DNA of 10,290 bases, taken from QHVT01 sp036387915. GTDB lineage: Bacteria > Acidobacteriota > Thermoanaerobaculia > Gp7-AA8. Under the pieces are notes generated by a model. It did no database searches, was not told the origin of the DNA, and saw only the letters and a list, made by a program, of their open reading frames with translations. The stretch covers positions 1-10,290 of the forward strand of contig DASVSV010000369.1 of the NCBI GenBank assembly GCA_036387915.1, read 5' to 3'. The translations under genes were made by a program, and so were the position numbers. Positions 1 to 8,837 of the stretch are shown piece after piece (position 1 is the stretch's first letter; every line of letters starts with the position of its first letter).

Positions 1-10
1 CCTCCGCGGG

Positions 11-40
11 TGGGGCGGGCTGAAGCCACGCCCTACGTTT
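11..40 (+). terminator. Hairpin followed by a short T-run, probable terminator of an off-window plus-strand gene
   Basis: Positions 12-20 pair with 25-34 around a TGAA loop, with one bulged A at 28, giving a GC-rich stem. It is followed by ACGTTTT at 36-41, a short T-run on the plus strand. It lies immediately beyond the stop codon of the minus-strand gene that ends at 41, so it may serve converging genes. The T-run favours the plus direction. It could instead be a dispersed palindromic repeat. No upstream gene is visible in this window. Confidence 0.4.
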
Positions 41-604
41 TCACCGTCGCTCCAACTTCTTCAGCGCCTTCCCCGCCAGTTTCCCCTGCCGCGGGCAGAG
101 ACAGCGCGCCTCCCACACCTCGCGATAGAGCGCCATGGCCGCGTCGCGCCGCCCGGCGTTCGCGTGGCGGCGGGCGGCGTCGATCATCGAGTCGGCTTGG
201 AACGTCCGCGTGTCGAGCTCGTCGCGCACGAGGTCTTCCACGTCCGCGACGTCATCGCCCGACACGCTCCCGATCACGCGTCCATTCCGATCCGCGAGCA
301 CGGCCACCGGCAGCTCGCCGTCTACGCCGAGGCGGGCCAGACGCACGTCGTCGTCCAGACGGACGACGCGCATGGCCACGCAGCGCGCGGAGAAGCGCGT
401 CAGCTCGTCCGAGGTGAGGAGCGGGGAGCGGCGCATGGCGGCCGCGGAGTCGGGGATCCAGAAGAGCGTCAGCGGCGCGTTGACGGCGTCCGTGGGAGCG
501 AGAATCTTCCACGGGACCAGCGAGACATGGCGCTGCTCTTCCGGCGATGCAACAACGCCGGAGGCGACCAGGGCGACCACCACAATCGTGCGCACCCAGT
601 GCAT
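41..604 (-). CDS. Exported thioredoxin-fold protein lacking the CXXC motif, with a helical C-terminal tail
   Basis: 188 residues. The start at 604 (MHWVRTIVVV) is chosen over the upstream in-frame ATG at 688: it puts a hydrophobic signal-peptide-like segment (residues 4-19) at the N-terminus, has GAGG upstream, and lies downstream of a TATAAT box that would exclude the longer form. After the signal come a beta-strand (PLTLFWIPDS, 44-53), a helix, and a strand-turn at ELPVAVLADRNG (97-108). This last segment resembles the cis-proline loop of thioredoxin/DUF255-type folds, with P99 as the cis-Pro candidate. The usual CXXC position after the first strand reads IPDSAA, so redox activity is not expected. 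The C-terminus (about 128-188) is helical and TPR-like (DAARRHANAGRRDAAMALYREVW). Cys167 and Cys169 form an ARCLCPRQ motif. The family assignment is inferred from fold pattern only; the reading frame itself is convincing. It is divergent from the kinase gene. Confidence 0.66.
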   Translation of the reverse strand: MHWVRTIVVVALVASGVVASPEEQRHVSLVPWKILAPTDAVNAPLTLFWIPDSAAAMRRSPLLTSDELTRFSARCVAMRVVRLDDDVRLARLGVDGELPVAVLADRNGRVIGSVSGDDVADVEDLVRDELDTRTFQADSMIDAARRHANAGRRDAAMALYREVWEARCLCPRQGKLAGKALKKLERR

Positions 605-634
605 CGAAGCAGCCTCGGGGGGAAAAGCGTCGCG

Positions 635-640
635 ATTATA
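635..640 (-). promoter_or_regulatory. -10-like TATAAT for the thioredoxin-fold gene
   Basis: The minus strand reads TATAAT at 640 to 635, a perfect -10 hexamer in very GC-rich surroundings. A start about 7 nt further on would leave a leader of roughly 24 nt containing the GAGG ribosome-binding motif. No clear -35 is seen at 17 nt spacing. Confidence 0.5.
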
Positions 641-653
641 CGCGCGCGACCGG

Positions 654-659
654 TAGAAT
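654..659 (+). promoter_or_regulatory. -10-like TAGAAT for the kinase gene
   Basis: TAGAAT lies 18 nt before the kinase ATG at 678. The predicted leader is only about 11 nt and has no Shine-Dalgarno motif, so translation may be near-leaderless. It stands back-to-back with the divergent TATAAT at 635-640. No -35 match is visible. Confidence 0.4.
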
Positions 660-677
660 CCGGCCCTCCGGCCGTCC

Positions 678-3263
<2,586 letters not shown>

Positions 3264-3288
3264 TGCGCAAACTGAGAGGAGCTTCGCC

Positions 3289-3585
3289 ATGTCCAACGGT
3301 CAACCCGATAAAGAAGTCACAATCACGCTGAATGGCAGTGGTCTGCCTGTCCCGAGTGTCGATCCGGTCGAAGTGAAGAAGGACAACCAGAAAGTTCGCT
3401 GGTGCGCCGACTTCCCGTTCACGATCCGTTTCGACGGCGGCGCCGGTACTTTCACCAGCAGTCCCAATGGTGACGGCTGCGCGAATCGCGCGCAGTCCAA
3501 CACGTTCGGCGAGATCAAGCGGTACAAATACACGATCATCGCCAACAACCAGGAAAACGACCCGGAAGTCGACGTCAAGCCGTAA
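3289..3585 (+). CDS. Small beta-rich hypothetical protein, possibly cupredoxin-like fold
   Basis: 98 residues, preceded by a strong ribosome-binding site GAGAGGAG (3274-3281), 7 nt before the ATG. It begins 25 bp after the kinase stop and ends just before a strong hairpin, so it is very likely the last gene of the kinase operon. There is no signal peptide or membrane span. The pattern of alternating hydrophobic residues (EVTITLNGSGL, EVKKDNQKVRWC, FTIRFDGG, RYKYTIIANN, ending DPEVDVKP) suggests a small beta-sandwich. Small proteins of this outline (W near residue 38, terminal DP-x-V-x-P) are familiar to me as unannotated proteins in environmental bacteria, but I cannot name a family. It has two Cys residues, at about 39 and 64. 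The gene is well supported; the function is unknown. It might be a substrate or accessory of the kinase, by context only. Confidence 0.8.
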   Translation: MSNGQPDKEVTITLNGSGLPVPSVDPVEVKKDNQKVRWCADFPFTIRFDGGAGTFTSSPNGDGCANRAQSNTFGEIKRYKYTIIANNQENDPEVDVKP

Positions 3586-3596
3586 GCACCAAACAG

Positions 3597-3624
3597 ATCG
3601 CGCCAGCCGAAAGGCTGGCGCGAT
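3597..3624. terminator. 12-bp-stem GAAA-loop hairpin between converging genes
   Basis: 3597-3608 is perfectly complementary to 3613-3624 around a GAAA tetraloop at 3609-3612. It lies 11 bp after the stop of the small plus-strand gene and 28 bp after the stop of the converging minus-strand PpiC-like gene. Neither side has a strong T-run (minus side CTGTTTGG), so it is probably a bidirectional terminator or a transcript-end stabiliser. Confidence 0.7.
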
Positions 3625-3652
3625 TCACTGCTCTACGATCGCCTTCGCCCGA

Positions 3653-4567
3653 TCAGCGAAGGTTCTCGACGAACATCTCCACCTTGCCGGCGGCGCGGAG
3701 CTCGGCGGTCTTCTTCGACACGGCCTGCAGCACGCGCTTCGAGTTGCGCGCCAGGAGGAACTCGCGGATGGGGCCCTTCACCGCGTCGAACGTGTCGACG
3801 CCGGCCGGGCGCCACTCGTCGACGAGCACGAGCTGATACGAGTCGGTCGCGTCGAGGACGCCGCTGATCGTGCCCGGCTTCATCGTCCGCGCGGCCTGGG
3901 CGATCTTCGGGTCGAGCGTATGCGTCGGCACCCAGCCCAGCTCGCCGCCCTGCGGTCCCGACTCATGGTCGGAAACGCGCCTGGCCACTTCCGAGAACTT
4001 CACGCCCAATGCGGCCATCGCCGCGGACGGTTCCTTGATGGTCTTGGCGATGTCGCTGCGCGCGGCGAAGATCTCCATCATCGCCTTCGAGATCGTGTCG
4101 CGCGCGGCGGCGGGGTTGTCCCCTTTGAGGGCGCGGATCACACGCAGCCGGGCCTGCTCCGGCGTCGCGAACTCGCCGCGGCGCTCTTCATAGGCTTTGC
4201 GGATCTCCTCGTCGGTGATCAGCGTCGCGGCCAGGACCTCACGCACATAACGGTTGAAGAGAGCGGACTCTTCGGCAGGCGTGAGGTCGTCCGGCGCGCC
4301 GATCTTCGCGGCAAACCCGCTGTTGATCGCGTCCTGCACGATGAGCTGCTTTTCAATGTAGTTCTCGAGGAAGCCCTTCTTCCCGCCGACCTTCGCGTAC
4401 TGGGCCTGCACCTCGACCGGAATGCGGTCCCAGACCGCGTCGAGATCGCGGTTGGTGATCTCCGTGCCGTTCACGCGCGCGACGAGTTTGTCACCGTCCG
4501 TCTGGGCGAAAAGCGGAGCGGCGGCGACGGCGGTGAGAGCAAGGGCGAGCAGGGTCCGTTTCATCAT
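3653..4567 (-). CDS. Exported SurA/PpiC-like chaperone (parvulin-type peptidyl-prolyl isomerase family)
   Basis: 304 residues. A classical signal peptide (MMKRTLLALALTAVAAAPLFA, with Q22 after the predicted cut) sends it to the periplasm. Residues about 26-130 are a helical SurA-N-like chaperone module opening with VARVNGTEITNRDL (29-42). Residues about 132-252 are the parvulin domain with its signature FSEVARRVSDHESGPQGGEL (191-210) followed by GW. A short helical tail closes the protein. The expected role is folding of outer-membrane or secreted proteins. The two conserved parvulin histidines appear replaced: the first strand reads ARLRVIRAL and the last SYQLVLVDE where YH is usual, so isomerase activity may be weak and chaperone activity dominant. 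GGAGG precedes two adjacent ATGs at 4567 and 4564; either may be used, and the second has the better spacing. It is monocistronic, converging with the kinase unit and divergent from dnaB. Confidence 0.9.
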   Translation of the reverse strand: MMKRTLLALALTAVAAAPLFAQTDGDKLVARVNGTEITNRDLDAVWDRIPVEVQAQYAKVGGKKGFLENYIEKQLIVQDAINSGFAAKIGAPDDLTPAEESALFNRYVREVLAATLITDEEIRKAYEERRGEFATPEQARLRVIRALKGDNPAAARDTISKAMMEIFAARSDIAKTIKEPSAAMAALGVKFSEVARRVSDHESGPQGGELGWVPTHTLDPKIAQAARTMKPGTISGVLDATDSYQLVLVDEWRPAGVDTFDAVKGPIREFLLARNSKRVLQAVSKKTAELRAAGKVEMFVENLR

Positions 4568-4623
4568 TCCTCCGAGGTGTGACGCGCGCCTTCGAACAAA
4601 GTTCCGTCAGAGGTGCATTCCGG

Positions 4624-4670
4624 CCGGTACGACCGGCGGCGCTTGTTGGCCAAGCCTTATGCGCGATGCC
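4624..4670 (+). repeat. Solo REP-like arm related to the inverted repeat at the right end of the window
   Basis: The first 34 nt, starting CCGGTACGACCGGCGGCGCT, match the rightmost arm of the 10184-10290 element (read on the minus strand from 10290) at 30 of 34 positions by eye. Similarity continues loosely (AGCCTTATGC). It contains its own short palindrome CCGGT-N3-ACCGG-like core. Such dispersed extragenic palindromes are typical of REP families, but the family is not one I can name. Confidence 0.6.
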
Positions 4671-4770
4671 TCAGCTCGACTCCTCTTGCCGCACCTTGGT
4701 TCTACAAATGGTGGAACACCCGATACGGGCGGATGGGTCGCCTGAGAGAGTGTCAAGTGTGAAGATCGAG

Positions 4771-4790
4771 TTTCCCACAGCTGTGGAAAA
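4771..4790. promoter_or_regulatory. Palindromic DnaA-box-like pair upstream of dnaB
   Basis: TTTCCCACAGCTGTGGAAAA is a near-perfect dyad with a perfect 12-bp core. The minus strand reads TTTTCCACA (4790 to 4782), which fits the relaxed DnaA box TTWTNCACA. The plus strand reads TTTCCCACA (4771-4779), one mismatch away. The two boxes face each other with 2 nt between. The site lies 110 bp upstream of the dnaB start and could link dnaB transcription to DnaA. Binding is inferred only. Confidence 0.4.
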
Positions 4791-4853
4791 CTTGACGAAA
4801 GCGCAGCGTTGGGGCGGATGCCATGGTAGGGGCTGTGAGTTTCCTGTTGGCGG

Positions 4854-4884
4854 TTGAAACGGGCGCCCCGACCGCCCTCAGAAT
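4854..4884 (+). promoter_or_regulatory. Candidate dnaB promoter, TTGAAA / CAGAAT
   Basis: TTGAAA (4854-4859) and CAGAAT (4879-4884) resemble sigma-70 -35 and -10 hexamers with a 19-bp spacer, slightly longer than ideal. The dnaB ATG is 15 nt beyond the -10, so the leader would be about 9 nt, and no Shine-Dalgarno motif is visible. Confidence 0.42.
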
Positions 4885-4899
4885 GCGCGCCACCGCTCC

Positions 4900-7338
4900 A
4901 TGACCGTCGCCCAACTTGACGTTACTCTCGACCGCCCGATGCCGCAGTCTCCCGACGCGGAGCGCGCCGTTCTCGGCTCCATCCTGATCAACAACCACGC
5001 CTTCTACCGCGTGATCGGGACCGTCGATACCGACGACTTTTTCAAGGACGCGCACCGCACCATCTTCGCCACGATGCGCCGGATGGCCGAGCAGTCCCGC
5101 GAGATCGAGTCGCTCACCCTCAAGGAAGAGCTCGCGAAACACGCGCAGCTCGACCAGGTCGGCGGCGTGGCCTACATCTCCTCGCTGCTGGACATGGTTC
5201 CGGACGTTGCCAATGTCGAGCGCTACGCGCAGATCGTGAAAGAGAAGTCGATGCTGCGGCGCCTCATCGTGATGGGCAACAGCGTCATGCGCGCCGCCCT
5301 CGACGCGCCCAGCGAGCCCGGCGAAGTGCTCACCATCGCCGAGAAGTCGCTCTACGAGATCGCCGAAGGCACCACCGACAAAGGCTTCGCCACCCTCGGC
5401 GCCATCACCCGCGCCAACATGACGGCGATCGAGCAGATCCACTCCAACGCCGGCCGCCTCGTCACCGGCCTCCCCACCGGCTACGACCGCTTCAACGAGA
5501 TGACCTCCGGCTTCCAGCCCCAGGACCTGATCATCCTCGCGGCACGACCGTCGATGGGGAAGGCTCAGCCGCTCGACTCGAAGGTCCTCACCCGCCGCGG
5601 ATGGACGTGCATGGGATCTCTCCAGGTCGGCGACGAGCTGGCGTCCGTCGACGGCGCTGAGTCTCGCGTCGTCGGCATCTTCCCGCAGGGTGAACGCGAG
5701 GTGTATCGCGTGGAGCTCTCGGACGGGCGGAGCGCCGAGTGCTGCCTCGAGCACCTCTGGCGCGTCCACTATCGCGCGTGGGACGAGCCGCGCGTCGTCT
5801 CGACGGAACGGCTCATGGAGATGCTGCAGCGGCAGCGCTATCGCGGCCGTCTCTACGTCGAGACGTTCTCGGGCGAATTCGGCAGTGACGCGGAACTGCC
5901 GCTCGACCCGTGGCTCCTCGGCGTCCTGCTCGGCGACGGAGCGACGCACGGGACGAGCGTGAAGTTCTCGACCGCGAGCGCGGAGCTCCTCGACGGCGTT
6001 CGCGATGTCATCGGCGATGAATTCGAGATCGCTTCGGAAGGTCGATACGACTACCGAATCATCCGCTCAAAGTCCACGACGCGCGGTCCTCACCATCCGA
6101 ACCGGATCAAGGCAGCGCTGGAATCGCTGGGCGTATGGGGCCGCCGCGCTCACGAGAAGTTCGTCCCGAAGGCGTACCTCTCGACCTCGTTCCACAATCG
6201 CAAGCGGCTCCTCAAAGGTCTCCTCGACACCGATGGCTGGGTCGAAAAGTGGGGCAGCATCCGCTTCGCGTCGTCGAGCGAGAAACTGGCGAGCGACGTC
6301 GTCGATCTCGTCCGCTCGCTCGGCGGGACCGCCTCGTACTTTCAGAAGCCTACGTCGTACACGTATCGCGACGAGCACCGGACCGGACGCATGTCGTACG
6401 TCTGCAACATTCAACTGCCGGCCGACACCGCGCTCGACCTGCTGCAAAACAAGGAAGAGCGCATCAAGCCGCACACGCGCACCCGGCGCCTCACGATCCG
6501 CTCCATCACACCGACGCGATTCACGCAGACGCAATGCATCGCCGTATCGCATCCGTCGCGGCTCTACGTCACGGACGGCTTCACGGTCACGCACAACACG
6601 TCCTTCATGATGAACATCGCCGAGTCCATTGCCCTGCCGGGCAAGGACGGGTTGCCGCGCAATGGCGGGGACCGGCTGTATGGCGTGGGGGTGTTCTCGC
6701 TGGAAATGTCGAAGGAGCAGATCGGCCTGCGCATCCTCTCCTCGGAGTCGGGCGTGGGCAATCATCTGATCCGTTCCGGGATGCTCTCCGAGCGCAACTG
6801 GCGCGATCTGGCCGATGCGGCGTCCCGTCTGGCGAAAGGCAAGATCTACATCGACGACACGCCGGGCATGGACCCTCTCGAGATGCGCGCCAAAGCGCGG
6901 CGGCTGAAGATGGAGGCCGGCCTCGACATGATCATGGTGGACTACCTCCAGCTCATGGCCGTGAAGGGGAAGGTCGAGTCGCGCCAGCAGGAAATCTCGC
7001 AGATCTCGCGCGGTCTCAAGGCCATCGCCAAAGAGCTGAAAGTTCCGCTGATGGCGCTCTCGCAGTTGTCGCGTCGTCCCGAGCAGCGCGCCGGCGATCA
7101 CAAGCCGCAGCTGGCCGACCTTCGCGAGTCCGGAGCCATCGAGCAGGACGCCGACCTGGTCTGCTTCATCTACCGCGACGAGGTGTACAACAAGGAGACC
7201 GAGGAGAAGGGCATCGCCGAGATCATCATCGCCAAGCAGCGCAACGGCCCCATCGGCGACTTCAAGCTGGTCTTCCGCAACGACATCACCAAGTTCTTCA
7301 ACTACGAGCCGCAGCCGGAGTACCTGCCGCAACAGTAA
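4900..7338 (+). CDS. dnaB: Replicative DNA helicase DnaB, interrupted by an in-frame intein
   Basis: 812-residue precursor that should splice to a 467-residue helicase, a normal DnaB length. DnaB is the hexameric 5'-3' helicase at the replication fork, partner of primase and the helicase loader. The N-terminal domain spans about 14-115 (PDAERAVLGSILI). The RecA-like motor starts near 185. Walker A is split: ARPSMGK (215-221) precedes the intein and TSFMMN resumes at 567. Further motifs are FSLEMS (599-604), Walker B IMVDYLQL (678-685), LSQLSRRPEQR (720-730), DLRESGAIEQDAD (740-752) and the arginine-finger motif KQRNGP (779-784). All look intact, so this is probably the essential chromosomal copy. 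The start ATG at 4900 follows a promoter-like -10 closely and has no Shine-Dalgarno motif. The divergent neighbour is the PpiC-like gene; the 332-bp upstream region has a DnaA-box-like palindrome. Confidence 0.98.
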   Translation: MTVAQLDVTLDRPMPQSPDAERAVLGSILINNHAFYRVIGTVDTDDFFKDAHRTIFATMRRMAEQSREIESLTLKEELAKHAQLDQVGGVAYISSLLDMVPDVANVERYAQIVKEKSMLRRLIVMGNSVMRAALDAPSEPGEVLTIAEKSLYEIAEGTTDKGFATLGAITRANMTAIEQIHSNAGRLVTGLPTGYDRFNEMTSGFQPQDLIILAARPSMGKAQPLDSKVLTRRGWTCMGSLQVGDELASVDGAESRVVGIFPQGEREVYRVELSDGRSAECCLEHLWRVHYRAWDEPRVVSTERLMEMLQRQRYRGRLYVETFSGEFGSDAELPLDPWLLGVLLGDGATHGTSVKFSTASAELLDGVRDVIGDEFEIASEGRYDYRIIRSKSTTRGPHHPNRIKAALESLGVWGRRAHEKFVPKAYLSTSFHNRKRLLKGLLDTDGWVEKWGSIRFASSSEKLASDVVDLVRSLGGTASYFQKPTSYTYRDEHRTGRMSYVCNIQLPADTALDLLQNKEERIKPHTRTRRLTIRSITPTRFTQTQCIAVSHPSRLYVTDGFTVTHNTSFMMNIAESIALPGKDGLPRNGGDRLYGVGVFSLEMSKEQIGLRILSSESGVGNHLIRSGMLSERNWRDLADAASRLAKGKIYIDDTPGMDPLEMRAKARRLKMEAGLDMIMVDYLQLMAVKGKVESRQQEISQISRGLKAIAKELKVPLMALSQLSRRPEQRAGDHKPQLADLRESGAIEQDADLVCFIYRDEVYNKETEEKGIAEIIIAKQRNGPIGDFKLVFRNDITKFFNYEPQPEYLPQQ
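5563..6597 (+). mobile_element. Class 3-type intein with LAGLIDADG homing endonuclease, inserted in the DnaB Walker A motif
   Basis: Precursor residues 222-566 (345 aa), placed between GK221 and T567 so that excision restores SMGKTSF. The first residue is Ala, so there is no N-terminal nucleophile. Block B carries H64-L65-W66 (HLW), block F has QCIAVSHPSRLYV with C325, and block G ends VTHN with T343, H344 and N345; the +1 extein residue is Thr. W66, C325 and T343 match the Trp-Cys-Thr set that defines class 3 inteins, in which the block F Cys makes the first acyl intermediate. Endonuclease motifs are LLGVLLGDG (intein 118-126) and LLKGLLDTDG (216-225), both with their acidic residue, plus HEKFVPK between them (block D). 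The block B position usually held by Thr is Cys61. Codon third positions are more AT-rich than in the flanking extein. Class assignment is from motifs; splicing is untested. Confidence 0.93.
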
Positions 7339-7339
7339 C

Positions 7340-7455
7340 CAGGGCGCAGGGCGCAGGGGGCGGGGCGCAGAGAGACGCGGCGGCGAGCTTCTGCGCCCGC
7401 GCGGTGTCTCCTGCGCGGTGTCTCCTGCGCCCCGCGCCCTGCTCCCTGCGCCCTG
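7340..7455. repeat. 116-bp intergenic element with 12-bp terminal inverted repeats and internal tandem repeat
   Basis: CAGGGCGCAGGG (7340-7351) is the exact inverse complement of 7444-7455. A nested pair CGGGGCGCAG (7361-7370) / CTGCGCCCCG (7425-7434) is also perfect. Inside, GCGCGGTGTCTCCT occurs twice in tandem (7399-7412, 7413-7426). It begins one base after the dnaB stop codon and ends 40 bp before the next gene. It may fold into a long hairpin that ends or protects the dnaB transcript. There is no T-run, so it is not a standard intrinsic terminator. Confidence 0.65.
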
Positions 7456-7495
7456 ATGGGCGACAATGAGCGTTGCCTATCGTGGAGCGACTCTC

Positions 7496-8761
7496 ATGAA
7501 GAAGACTCTGCTCGCGCTGCTGCTCCTCCTCTGCGCCGCCGGCGCCTCCGCGGACGTCGTCCGCGTCGTCGTCGACGACGTCATTCATCCGATCAGTGAC
7601 GAGTACATCGGGCGGGCGCTGGAGCACGCCGCCGCGCGCAACGCGGACGCGGTGGTCATCGAGCTGCGGACGCCGGGCGGGCTGGAGACGTCGATGCGGG
7701 CCATCGTCGAGAAGATGATCCGCTCGCGCGTGCCGGTGCTGGTGTGGGTGGGGCCGGGCGGGTCGCGCGCGGCATCGGCGGGGTTCTTCATCCTCGAGGC
7801 GGCGGACGTCGCGGCCATGGCGCCGGGGACGAACACCGGCGCGGCGCATCCGGTGATGCTCGACGGCGGGAAGCTCGACGACGTGATGAAGCTGAAGATC
7901 CAGAACGACGCCGCGGCGTTCATGCGCACCATCGCCCAGCGCCGCGGACGCAACGTCGCCGCGGCCGAGAGCGGCGTGCGCGAGGCCAAGTCGTTCACCG
8001 AGGACGAGGCACTTTCGCTGAAGCTGATCGAGGTCATCGCGGCGGACATCCCGTCGCTGCTGCGCTGGGCCGACGGCCGCACCATCAAGCGGTTCAACGG
8101 CACGACGACGGTGCTGCGCGTCGCGCACAAGCCGATCGTCGATTACGAGATGACCCTCAAGCAGAAGGTGCTCTCGTGGATCATGGACCCGAACATCGCC
8201 TTCCTCCTGATGTCCCTCGGCATGCTCGCGGTCTGGGCGGAGTTCAACCATCCCGGCGCGATCCTCCCCGGCGTGGTCGGCCTCATCGCGATTCTGCTCG
8301 CGGTATTCGCATTGAACCTGCTGCCCACGCGCTTCGCCGCGATCGCGTTGATCCTCGCGGCATTCGTCCTTTTCGCGCTCGAGGCAAAGTTCACCTCGTA
8401 CGGAGTCCTCGGCGCGGGCGGCGTCGTCTGCATGGTCCTCGGCGCGCTGCTGCTCGTGGACGGACCGATCCCGGAGCTGCGCGTGCGGCTCGTCACCGCG
8501 CTCGCGGTGAGTGTCCCTATCGGCGCCATCGCGGTGTTCCTGATGACGCTCGTGCTGCGCGCGCACAAGAACCGCGTCGTGACCGGCACCGAGGCCATGG
8601 TCGGGGAGATCGGCGTCGCGCGGACGGCGCTCGGGCTGGACGGCAAGGTGTTCGTGCGCGGCGAGCTCTGGAACGCGACGGCTCGATCGGAAATCGCGGA
8701 AGGCGCGCGCGTGCGCATCCGCTCCGTGGAAGGGCTGCGCGTGCACGTCGAACCCGAATGA
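7496..8761 (+). CDS. NfeD-family membrane-bound serine protease (ClpP/S49 class, full-length form)
   Basis: 421 residues from ATG 7496, chosen over the in-frame ATG at 7466 because the signal peptide then starts at residue 1 (MKKTLLALLLLLCAAGASA) and GGAG sits 8 nt upstream. Residues about 20-215 are a ClpP-like protease domain: ELRTPGG, then RAASAG with nucleophile candidate S94, GTNTGAAHPV, and the KIQNDA segment with general-base candidate K134, the Ser-Lys dyad arrangement known from the PH1510 type. Roughly five membrane segments follow (about 224-353). Residues about 362-421 form the soluble OB-fold NfeD domain (GEIGVARTAL...GELWNATA...IAEGARVRIRSVEGL). Members cleave hydrophobic or stomatin substrates and act in membrane quality control. 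The usual partner, a stomatin/slipin gene, is not next to it here; a small Ig-like gene follows instead. A GACAAT hexamer at 7462-7467 might be a -10 (weak). Confidence 0.92.
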   Translation: MKKTLLALLLLLCAAGASADVVRVVVDDVIHPISDEYIGRALEHAAARNADAVVIELRTPGGLETSMRAIVEKMIRSRVPVLVWVGPGGSRAASAGFFILEAADVAAMAPGTNTGAAHPVMLDGGKLDDVMKLKIQNDAAAFMRTIAQRRGRNVAAAESGVREAKSFTEDEALSLKLIEVIAADIPSLLRWADGRTIKRFNGTTTVLRVAHKPIVDYEMTLKQKVLSWIMDPNIAFLLMSLGMLAVWAEFNHPGAILPGVVGLIAILLAVFALNLLPTRFAAIALILAAFVLFALEAKFTSYGVLGAGGVVCMVLGALLLVDGPIPELRVRLVTALAVSVPIGAIAVFLMTLVLRAHKNRVVTGTEAMVGEIGVARTALGLDGKVFVRGELWNATARSEIAEGARVRIRSVEGLRVHVEPE

Positions 8762-8837
8762 GCCGGCGCGGCCGCGTTTCGATCTGAATGAAACGTTTCG
8801 CGGGTCTCCTGCACTACCAGGGAAAGGAGACTTGCTC

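Larger units (their letters stand above)
4568..4899. other. 332-bp divergent intergenic region between the PpiC-like gene and dnaB
   Basis: No credible gene lies here: the open frames across it have no ribosome-binding site and no recognisable protein. It holds, in order, GAACAAAGTTC (4594-4604), a small dyad upstream of the PpiC-like gene; a REP-like repeat arm (4624-4670); a 7-bp-stem hairpin GTTCTAC/GTGGAAC (4699-4705/4711-4717, one G-T pair, no T-run); the inverted pair GTCAAGT/ACTTGAC (4752-4758/4790-4796); a DnaA-box-like palindrome (4771-4790); and the dnaB promoter candidate (4854-4884). Confidence 0.7.

Noticed and set aside
4594..4604. GAACAAAGTTC as a LexA/SOS box
   Set aside because: The half-site spacing is 3 nt rather than the 4 nt of the Gram-positive-type box, and no SOS gene is adjacent. 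Kept only as a generic dyad.
4730..4760. GCCTGAGAGAG motif as part of a TPP or glycine riboswitch
   Set aside because: The rest of either consensus is absent, and the downstream gene is dnaB, which is not a fitting target.
4579..4857. 92-residue plus-strand open frame in the dnaB upstream gap
   Set aside because: It has no ribosome-binding site, runs through a repeat arm and a palindrome, and resembles no protein I know.
4753..5949. 398-residue minus-strand open frame opposite dnaB
   Set aside because: It crosses the intein boundary and the promoter region and has no recognisable domain; dnaB on the other strand explains the sequence.
4900..7338. Split intein or two separate genes
   Set aside because: The reading frame is continuous from N-extein through intein to C-extein with no internal stop, so it is a cis-splicing intein.
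7399..7426. Tandem repeat that might hint at a CRISPR array
   Set aside because: There are only two 14-bp units with no spacers, so it is not CRISPR.
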